DNA of 8,805 nucleotides from Brevundimonas sp. (GTDB taxonomy: Bacteria; Pseudomonadota; Alphaproteobacteria; Caulobacterales; Caulobacteraceae). Numbering within the stretch: position 1 is the first letter of the stretch; each line of letters opens with the position of its first letter. Below are positions 1-6,647 of the stretch, in pieces. The notes below the pieces were generated by a model. That model saw only the letters and a program-made list of their open reading frames with translations, was not told the origin of the DNA and made no database searches. The stretch is taken from positions 1 through 8,805 of the forward strand of contig JALAGW010000359.1 in NCBI GenBank assembly GCA_022712235.1, written 5' to 3'. Both the position numbers and the translations under genes were made by a program.

Positions 1-7
1 AAATTGG

Positions 8-26
8 GAAGGTCGCGCGGACCTTC
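8..26 (-). terminator. Probable intrinsic terminator of the TonB-like gene
   Basis: Read on the minus strand, a 7-bp perfect stem (20-26 pairing with 8-14) with a 5-base loop of alternating C and G overlaps the TGA stop at 25-27. It is followed by CCC and then AATTT, which runs to the window edge. The stem is short but the loop is small and a T-rich tail begins. The tail is cut by the window boundary, so its full length cannot be seen. Confidence 0.45.
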
Positions 27-1137
27 AGTCGGCATTCGGCTGCTCATCGCCCTGGGGCAGGCGGAAGATGACGCGGTCGGTGCAGCGGATGCCGGCGACA
101 TGACCCGGCGTGGCGCGACCGCTGCGGATGATGTTGCGGGCGGCGTCGCCGAAGGCGGCGGCGGGCTGGGCGTCCAGCACCTCGATGGCGCCGGTCTCGC
201 CCCAGGAGGCGATGTCGTAACGGACAATGGCCCAGCCTTCGATGCCGCGCTCACGGAAGGCGGCGGGATAGGTCAGCCGACCCGGCGTGAAACGGGCGCG
301 AAGCTCGGCGGGGCAGTTCTTCAGCGGATCGCCGGTCGGCTCGGGCTCCGGCGTATCGGACAGGGGCTCGCCCTGGCGCGTCCAGACGTTGATGCAGCCC
401 CGGCGCGGGGCGTCGGGCTGGAAGGTGCTGGCGACGATGACGCGGCGGGCCTCGGCGTCGATCTCCGCATCGCCGGAAGAGGCCAGGGTCTCCACGTCCG
501 AGGTGCGCCCGTCGCGACCGATGTTCCAGCGGGTTACGCTCCAGGCCAGACCGCCCGGCGCAAGGCGGCCTGCCTTGGGCGACGGATGGACGACCACGGC
601 GGGACGGGGGCGGCCGCGGCAGTCGTCGCCTTCGCGCGCCAGGGCCCTGGCCACCGTCGCGGGACGGGCGCGGTCGGCGGCGTAGGCGAAGGCCAGGGCC
701 GTGGTTCCGGCCTCGTCCAGCGGACGCGGGGTCTGGCGGATGGTCATGGCGCAGTCCGAGCGGGCCTCGCCGGCGGCGAAACGATAGGCGGCCAGGCTGG
801 CCTGGGCGTCATCGGTGACGATGAAGCGGGGCGGGCTTGTCGGGGTCGGACGGATGCTGCGCGCGCGGCCTTCCTCGTCGACCGAGAAGCGCAGGACCAG
901 GGTCGAGGGCTCGCGTTCCGGTGCGGCGGCCATGACGCGCGGCGGCAGGGGCTCCGCGTGCAGGGGTTCGATCCGCCGACCGTCGCAACGCAGCGAGACG
1001 TCGCGGATGAGCAGCAGCGGGGACGAGGCGTTCGGCGCCGGGATGATGACCGGCGATGGGCGGTCCTGCGCCGCGGCCGCGCCGCTGAGGCTCGCGCCCG
1101 CCAGGCCGCAGATCGCGGCGATGAAAAGTCTAGGCAT
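25..1137 (-). CDS. Secreted protein with three TonB C-terminal-like modules, each with a cysteine pair
   Basis: The product is 370 residues and I find no known gene name for it. The start chosen is the ATG at 1137 because it gives a clean Sec signal peptide (residues 1-24, ending in an alanine run before Q24-D25). The reading frame is open to 1296, but upstream starts would bury that signal peptide. After it come three similar modules of about 80-90 residues. Each has the beta-strand, helix, beta-strand pattern of the TonB C-terminal domain: a strand ending in DEEGR or GRDGR (about 82-92 and 202-211), a helix rich in alanine, then a hydrophobic strand. The last module (about 283-362), with TYPAAFRERGIEGWAIVRYD, is the most typical. 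Each module is bracketed by two cysteines: C51/C129, C173/C248 and C275/C352. There is no membrane anchor or proline-rich spacer, so it is unlikely to be a classical energy-transducing TonB. A periplasmic binding or scaffold role is inference. Confidence 0.85.
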   Translation of the reverse strand: MPRLFIAAICGLAGASLSGAAAAQDRPSPVIIPAPNASSPLLLIRDVSLRCDGRRIEPLHAEPLPPRVMAAAPEREPSTLVLRFSVDEEGRARSIRPTPTSPPRFIVTDDAQASLAAYRFAAGEARSDCAMTIRQTPRPLDEAGTTALAFAYAADRARPATVARALAREGDDCRGRPRPAVVVHPSPKAGRLAPGGLAWSVTRWNIGRDGRTSDVETLASSGDAEIDAEARRVIVASTFQPDAPRRGCINVWTRQGEPLSDTPEPEPTGDPLKNCPAELRARFTPGRLTYPAAFRERGIEGWAIVRYDIASWGETGAIEVLDAQPAAAFGDAARNIIRSGRATPGHVAGIRCTDRVIFRLPQGDEQPNAD

Positions 1138-1200
1138 CGGCGGCCCCCGTCCGGATTCGGCGTCAGGTTGGGCGGCCGGCGAGGTTCTGTCTATCGGCGT

Positions 1201-1232
1201 CATGCGAAAGGCGCGAGGCGGCTTGTCGCATG
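1201..1232. promoter_or_regulatory. Inverted repeat in the leader of the TonB-like gene
   Basis: The 7-bp arms 1201-1207 and 1226-1232 are perfectly complementary. After one bulged base (1225), three more pairs form (1208-1210 with 1222-1224). The hairpin lies about 64 bases upstream of the preferred start at 1137 and covers an alternative in-frame ATG at 1203. It could be an operator or a leader hairpin. No function is proven. Confidence 0.3.
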
Positions 1233-1249
1233 GCGGGCGGCGGAATTGA

Positions 1250-1306
1250 GCGAGGGGACGCGATCCCTGGCGCACCCGAAGGCGAACCCTGATCACGTCC
1301 CCTCGC
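1250..1306. repeat. 16-bp near-perfect inverted repeat with 25-base loop
   Basis: Arm 1250-1265 is complementary to 1291-1306 at 15 of 16 positions. The single mismatch (1261 against 1295) would be a G-U wobble in a minus-strand RNA and a C-A mismatch in a plus-strand RNA. That favours a minus-strand hairpin in the leader of the TonB-like gene. No T-run follows on either strand, so a simple terminator is unlikely. Part of the loop (1275-1285) is perfectly complementary to 1405-1415. Confidence 0.6.
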
Positions 1307-1356
1307 CAAGTCCGGGTTGGACCTGGCCGTTCGGGTCAGGGCCTGGCCTTTTCCGA

Positions 1357-1418
1357 AGCGAAGATCTGCGTTTGGACGCGAGCGTCCGAACCGATTTCGC
1401 TGCGTCGCCTTCGGGCGA
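1357..1418 (+). other. Candidate structured RNA: two consecutive stem-loops
   Basis: An outer helix (1357-1363 with 1395-1401) encloses a 9-bp hairpin (1371-1379 with 1382-1390). A second hairpin, 1405-1409 with 1414-1418, follows at once and is capped by TTCG closed by a C-G pair, the classic very stable tetraloop. The two non-Watson-Crick positions (1363/1395 and 1373/1388) are G-U in a plus-strand RNA but A-C or C-A on the minus strand, which favours the plus strand. There is no T-rich terminator downstream and I match it to no known RNA family. GC-rich DNA folds easily, so this is only a candidate. Confidence 0.3.
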
Positions 1419-1770
1419 ACCCGGCGGCGTCGGCTGGTCTCCTGGCGGCTCCTGGTCGCGTCGGGCGCGTCGTCGGGACGCGTCGTCTTCGATCCTGGCC
1501 TGGTTCTCCGTGATCCCCGCGCCGAGGCGCTGAAGGATCGGGAGCCTGTGGCCCTGCCTCGGTGTCTCCGCGTCCTCCGAAGAGGCCTTGGGACCCTGGG
1601 TCAGAGAGCCGGACCGGTTCGCTAAAAGTCCCCGTAACTCATTGCTGAGGTTGGGATTTCCGCGCCGCCGTGTCCCGTTGGCCCGTTGACGTTCTCGCGG
1701 AATCCGCTATTCGGCAAGCGCCCGAATTCGGCTGGCTGTGCGGAATCTTCCCGGCCCCGGTGGGCAAGTC

Positions 1771-1832
1771 TGTGGATATTTGTGGACGGACGGAATTTGC
1801 ATTCGCGGATCAAGGGTTTGCGACCGTCCACA
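1771..1832. promoter_or_regulatory. TGTGGA repeat cluster upstream of the DUF5694 gene (possible protein-binding sites)
   Basis: TGTGGA occurs at 1771-1776 and again exactly 10 bp later at 1781-1786. TGTGGACGG (1781-1789) is repeated in perfect inverted form at 1824-1832. The first copy, TGTGGATAT, differs by one base from the reverse complement of the DnaA box TTATCCACA. The helical spacing and the inverted copy suggest a regulator or DnaA-type binding region 114 bases or more upstream of the preferred start of the plus-strand gene. No regulator is identified. Confidence 0.35.
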
Positions 1833-1945
1833 GGAACGCGCTCCTTAGCGTTCATGAGCGGGATTTAACGGGGCGACGGACCGGATTCGTCTTAATGGCT
1901 CCGCTTGCGTCGCCGACGGCGCGTCGATCCTTCAAGGCTGTTCCC

Positions 1946-3037
1946 GTGAATTCCATCCGTTCTACCGCCGGTCTTCTGACTCTGGGCGTCGCTCTGGCTC
2001 TGACGGGGGCCGCCGCCGCCCAGACCTATCGTCCCGCCTTCCAGCCGGATCAGCTGAAGGGGCAGCCCCCGGGGCCGGTCAATCAGGTGCTGGTGTTGGG
2101 GTCGCCCCACCTGGCCCAGATGGGCGGTGCGGTGAAGGCCGAGATGCTGACGCCGCTGCTGGATCGTCTGACGGCCTGGGCCCCCGAGGTGATCGCCATC
2201 GAGAACGTCTCGGGCCTGCAATGCGACGCCATGCGCCGCTATCCGCAGCGCTACAGGGTGTCGATCAGCGACTATTGCCCGGACGTCAGCCACGCCGGGC
2301 AGCAGGCCGGGCTGGACGTTCCGGCGGCGAACGCCGAGGCCGAACGTCTGCTGGCGGAGTGGCCGGCAGATCCGACGCCGGAACAACGTCGCCGTCTGGC
2401 GGCGGTCTTCCTGGCGGCGGGCGAGCCGACCTCGGCCTTCGTCCAGTGGCTGCGTCTGGCGCCGAGCGAGCGTCGCGAGGGCGAGGGGCTGGACGCCGAG
2501 CAGGTGGCCCAACTGAACACCCAGCTCGACAGCATCAACGAGAGCGATTCCGTCGCCGCCGTCCTGGCCGCCCGTCTGGGGCTGGAGCGGGTGTGGAGCG
2601 TCGACGACCACTCGTCCGACCGCTACCCGGCAGACATCAGGGGCTATGCCAGGGCGATCCGTCAGGTCTGGAACAATCCGGCGGGCGAGGAACGCAAGGC
2701 GGCGGAGGGCCCGATCATGGACGGGCTGTCGCAGCCCGACGGCCTGCTGAACCTTTATCGCTACTACAACAGCGCCGAGGCGATGCGCCGGGCCTATGAG
2801 AGCGACTTCGGCGCGGCCCAGAAGGACCCCTCGCCCGAGGGCTTCGGCCGGATGTATCTGGCGTCCTGGGAGACGCGGAACCTGCGCATGGTCGCCAATA
2901 TGCGCGACGTCATGGGGGTGAAGCCGGGCGTGAAGATGCTGACCCTCGTGGGCGGGTCGCATAAGGGCTACTACGAGGCCTATCTGAACCAGATGCACGA
3001 CGTGGTCCTGGCGGACGTGAACGAGGTGCTGCGCTGA
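1946..3037 (+). CDS. Exported DUF5694 family protein (ChaN/EreA/TraB-like motifs)
   Basis: The product is 363 residues from a GTG start at 1946. That start is preferred because AAGG lies eight bases upstream and the product then begins with a compact signal peptide (residues 1-26, hydrophobic core 9-20, ending AAAAQ). An in-frame ATG at 1895 would add 17 residues with a weak ribosome site. The mature part matches what I know as DUF5694. The landmarks are LGSPHLAQ (51-58), IAIENV (83-88, Glu86), RVWSVDDH (215-222), RN (311-312) and LVGGSHKGYY (334-343, His339). The order GSxH, Glu, Arg-Asn, GxxH resembles the active-site pattern of the ChaN, erythromycin-esterase and TraB/GumN superfamily, which suggests a periplasmic metal-dependent or hydrolytic role. 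The substrate is unknown. The middle (about 125-200) is helical and charged. It is transcribed away from the TonB-like gene. Confidence 0.85.
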   Translation: MNSIRSTAGLLTLGVALALTGAAAAQTYRPAFQPDQLKGQPPGPVNQVLVLGSPHLAQMGGAVKAEMLTPLLDRLTAWAPEVIAIENVSGLQCDAMRRYPQRYRVSISDYCPDVSHAGQQAGLDVPAANAEAERLLAEWPADPTPEQRRRLAAVFLAAGEPTSAFVQWLRLAPSERREGEGLDAEQVAQLNTQLDSINESDSVAAVLAARLGLERVWSVDDHSSDRYPADIRGYARAIRQVWNNPAGEERKAAEGPIMDGLSQPDGLLNLYRYYNSAEAMRRAYESDFGAAQKDPSPEGFGRMYLASWETRNLRMVANMRDVMGVKPGVKMLTLVGGSHKGYYEAYLNQMHDVVLADVNEVLR

Positions 3038-3053
3038 TTCAGGCAAGGCGCGT

Positions 3054-3067
3054 CCAGGTCGACCTGG
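3054..3067. repeat. Perfect 14-bp palindrome just after the DUF5694 stop
   Basis: The sequence CCAGGTCGACCTGG reads the same on both strands and begins 16 bases after the stop codon. It abuts the hairpin at 3067-3102. It may be part of a compound terminator or a dimeric protein-binding site. Confidence 0.5.
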
Positions 3068-3102
3068 GGGCGTTTCCATGGAATTCTTCGGGAAACGGCC
3101 CC
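3067..3102 (+). terminator. Possible terminator hairpin after the DUF5694 gene
   Basis: GGGGCGTTTCC (3067-3077) pairs with GGAAACG (3091-3097) plus CCCC (3099-3102), leaving one bulged G at 3098 and a 13-base loop. The position, 30 bases after the stop and before the next gene, fits a terminator. The downstream tail (TTCGACTG) is poor in T, so termination strength is uncertain. Confidence 0.45.
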
Positions 3103-3246
3103 TTCGACTGACGGATCCTTCAGAATTATCGCCCGATGCGCCGGTTTACATTCGGTGCGGGGCGCCGCCTCATTACGGCTAGGCTGTGCTGTTCGCGCGG
3201 CCGGCGCTCGAGAGGGGGCGTTGACGGTGTTTCAGGGGGAGTTTCG

Positions 3247-4767
3247 ATGAGAAGATTAGTCGCCGCCGCTGTATCGGCGTTGGTCCTGTCCGGGCCGGCC
3301 ATGGCGCAGGATGCGCCGCGTGCAGACGCCCCCGCCGCCCGCGCGGGCGCCGCCCGACCCATCCCGCCTCCGGTGGTCTCGGTGACCCAGCACAGCGGCG
3401 TCTTCGGCGGACAGAGGATCGCCTACCGCGCCATCGCCGGCGAGACCTATCTGAAGGACAAGGACGGTCAGCCGCTCGCGGCCATCACCTCCTACAGCTA
3501 CATCAAGGAGGGGCCGGTCGATCCGAACCGGCCGGTGACCTTCCTGTGGAACGGCGGGCCCGGCTCTGGCTCGGTGTGGCTGCATATGGGGGCGTTCGGA
3601 CCCAAGCGCGTGGTCGTGCCGTCCGACGCCAGGGACGACGGCGCGCCGCCCTTCCCGATCATCGACAATCCTGACTCCCTGCTGGATGTCACCGACCTTG
3701 TCTTCATCGACCCGGTGGGCACCGGATACAGCCGCGCCCTGGGCAAGAAGGACCCGGCCGACTACTGGGGCGTGACCAAGGACGCCAAGTCCATGGCCGA
3801 GTTCATTCGTCTGTGGCTGAACGAGCACGGCCGCTGGAACGCGCCCAAGTTCATCGGCGGCGAGAGCTACGGCACGACCCGTTCGGCGGCGGTGATCAAT
3901 GAGCTGGAAGGCAGCTACACCGACGTGTCGATCAACGGGATTCTGCTGATTTCCTCGATCCTCGACTTCAGCCAGGCCGCCGATGTTCAGGGCAATGAAC
4001 TGGGTTTCGTGACCAACCTGCCGTCCATGGCGGCCACGGCCTGGTATCATGACAAGGTGGCCGACAAGCCCGCCACGCTTGAGGCCTTCGTGGATGAAGC
4101 GCGCGCCTTCGCCATCGGTCCCTATGCGTCGGCCCTGCTGAAGGGCAACGCCCTGAGCGCCGAGGAGCGGGCGGCGATCCTGCCGCAGCTGTCGCGCTAT
4201 ACGGGCGTGTCGCAGGCCTATCTGAGCAACGCCAATCTGCGCCTGTCGCCCGACCGCTTCTACAAGGAGCTGTTGCGTGACCGGGGCTTGACGATCGGCC
4301 GCATGGACACCCGCTATACCGGCGTCGACTATGACAACGCGGGCGAGAGCCCGGACAATGACCCTAGCTTCTACGGCATAGACGGGGCCTATACCGCGGC
4401 CATGAACGCCTGGTCTCGCGAGGGCCTGAAGTATTCGCCGGACGTGGTCTATTCCTCGATCGGCGGCACGCGCGACTGGGACTGGAACATCGGCGGCCCG
4501 CGCGGGGGCTCATCCTATCTCAACGCGGCTCCCTACATCGGTCGCGCCTTGCGGGAGAACAGCGGGCTGCGCGTCTGGGTCGGTCAGGGCTATTACGACT
4601 TCGCCACGCCCTTCTTCGGCGCGGAATACTCGCTCAACCGTCCAGGCTTCCCCACGGACGGCCGCATCCAGTGGCATTACTACCATGCCGGACACATGAT
4701 GTATGTTCGCGACGAGGACCTGCGGAAGCTGTCCAATGATCTGCGGACCTTCATCCGAGCCCGCTAG
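3247..4767 (+). CDS. Exported S10 family serine carboxypeptidase
   Basis: The product is 506 residues. The start at 3247 is chosen because a purine-rich AGGGGGAG site lies five to six bases upstream and the product opens with a signal peptide (1-20, cleavage after A18-M19-A20). The frame is open further upstream to 3136, but that stretch looks like leader DNA. Family S10 signatures are all present: the oxyanion-hole segment WNGGPGSGS (101-109), FIDPVGTGYS (153-162), the nucleophile motif GGESYG (204-209, Ser207), the acid in GYYDFATP (448-455, Asp451) and the base in HAGHMMY (480-486, His483). The triad is therefore complete and the enzyme should be active, trimming C-terminal residues of peptides in the periplasm or outside the cell. 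Residues 21-42 are an Ala/Pro-rich linker. Length is normal for bacterial members. It is probably transcribed alone, since a hairpin lies on each side. Confidence 0.95.
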   Translation: MRRLVAAAVSALVLSGPAMAQDAPRADAPAARAGAARPIPPPVVSVTQHSGVFGGQRIAYRAIAGETYLKDKDGQPLAAITSYSYIKEGPVDPNRPVTFLWNGGPGSGSVWLHMGAFGPKRVVVPSDARDDGAPPFPIIDNPDSLLDVTDLVFIDPVGTGYSRALGKKDPADYWGVTKDAKSMAEFIRLWLNEHGRWNAPKFIGGESYGTTRSAAVINELEGSYTDVSINGILLISSILDFSQAADVQGNELGFVTNLPSMAATAWYHDKVADKPATLEAFVDEARAFAIGPYASALLKGNALSAEERAAILPQLSRYTGVSQAYLSNANLRLSPDRFYKELLRDRGLTIGRMDTRYTGVDYDNAGESPDNDPSFYGIDGAYTAAMNAWSREGLKYSPDVVYSSIGGTRDWDWNIGGPRGGSSYLNAAPYIGRALRENSGLRVWVGQGYYDFATPFFGAEYSLNRPGFPTDGRIQWHYYHAGHMMYVRDEDLRKLSNDLRTFIRAR

Positions 4768-4801
4768 ACGGTCAGGCTGTCAGGCGGCGTGATCGGTCCT
4801 G

Positions 4802-4830
4802 TCGGTCGCGCCGCCCCTGCACGCGACCGA
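4802..4830. terminator. Possible bidirectional terminator between convergent genes
   Basis: A perfect 9-bp stem (4802-4810 with 4822-4830) with an 11-base loop sits almost exactly midway between the stop of the peptidase gene (4767) and the stop of the small gene on the other strand (4861). The symmetric position suggests a shared terminator. Neither side has a clear T-run. Confidence 0.45.
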
Positions 4831-4860
4831 TCCGGTTGATGGCGAAGTCGATGCCTCAGG

Positions 4861-5061
4861 CTATTTGCTCGACCACGGTCTTACGGCCCCGCTCCTGACG
4901 CGGGCGGCCTGTTCGCGCTGGAAGCGGCCGCCGCGCGGGGGCTTGGGGCGGGCGGCGATGGCTTCCTGCTTTTCACGCAGGGCGCGCTGGATCGGGGTCG
5001 CGCGCGGCGTCTGGTCCGTCGGGACGGGCGTGGCGGGCTGGTCGTCGCTGTGGTCGCTCAT
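4861..5061 (-). CDS. Small basic conserved-type hypothetical protein downstream of tacA
   Basis: The product is 66 residues with no signal peptide or membrane segment. The N-terminus (1-20) is acidic, proline-rich and probably disordered. Residues 22-38 look like an amphipathic helix (PIQRALREKQEAIAARP). Then follows a basic tail with KPPRGGRFQREQAA (40-53) and a C-terminal RPWSSK. The KPPRGG...QREQAA...PW layout resembles small uncharacterised proteins I have seen in Caulobacterales and relatives, but I cannot give a family name. It begins 20 bases after the tacA stop on the same strand, so it is probably cotranscribed and may be translated by reinitiation, because no strong ribosome site is visible. 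The basic RGG-containing tail could bind nucleic acid, which is inference only. Confidence 0.75.
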   Translation of the reverse strand: MSDHSDDQPATPVPTDQTPRATPIQRALREKQEAIAARPKPPRGGRFQREQAARVRSGAVRPWSSK

Positions 5062-5081
5062 GACCGCAGTCTAGCACGTCC

Positions 5082-6533
<1,452 letters not shown>

Positions 6534-6573
6534 GTGAAACACACCCTAAAACATCACCGTGACGGCCGTCCTC

Positions 6574-6603
6574 ATTGTGCGGGATCGGCTCATTTCACGA
6601 CAA
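6574..6603 (-). promoter_or_regulatory. Possible sigma-70-type promoter for tacA
   Basis: On the minus strand, TTGTCG (6603-6598) and CACAAT (6579-6574) are separated by 18 bases and lie about 40 bases upstream of the tacA start. Each hexamer matches four of six consensus positions. Caulobacterales promoters often diverge from this consensus, so this is weak. I found no TTAA-N7-TTAA CtrA site in the 114-base gap. Confidence 0.25.
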
Positions 6604-6647
6604 GCCTTAACAGACAGGGGGTGAAGATCGGGTTTCGGAGAACTGAG

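Larger units (their letters stand above)
1138..1945. other. Long divergent intergenic region with no convincing gene
   Basis: About 800 bases separate the TonB-like gene (minus) from the DUF5694 gene (plus). Neither strand holds an ORF with a good start, ribosome binding site and recognisable protein. The longest plus candidate (1317-1625) begins with TTG and is arginine-rich. A minus frame stays open from about 1640 to a stop at 1293, but I find no ATG, GTG or TTG start in that frame over its readable part. What the region does hold is inverted repeats: 1201-1232, 1250-1306, 1357-1401, 1405-1418 and 1781-1832. Smaller pairs also occur (1490-1495 with 1535-1540, enclosing 1519-1523 with 1526-1530), as do three CGCGTCG copies at 1457-1485. 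Promoters for the two flanking genes must lie here, but I cannot place them with confidence. Confidence 0.6.

Noticed and set aside
110..125. Sigma-54 promoter-like sequence (TGGCGC-N5-CTGC), attractive because of the nearby sigma-54 activator
   Set aside because: It deviates from the consensus in both elements and lies inside the TonB-like coding sequence, with no gene to drive.
4..1533. A 509-codon open frame on the plus strand opposite the TonB-like gene
   Set aside because: Same explanation: aligned antisense frame of a GC-rich gene, Gly/Ala/Arg-rich product, no domain.
1622..1855. A 77-codon minus-strand ORF in the intergenic gap
   Set aside because: No ribosome site, no recognisable protein, and it overlaps the TGTGGA repeat region and the leader of the plus-strand gene.
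1670..1945. N-terminal extension of the DUF5694 reading frame
   Set aside because: It would place 92 residues before a clear signal peptide. The GTG at 1946 with a nearby AAGG site fits better.
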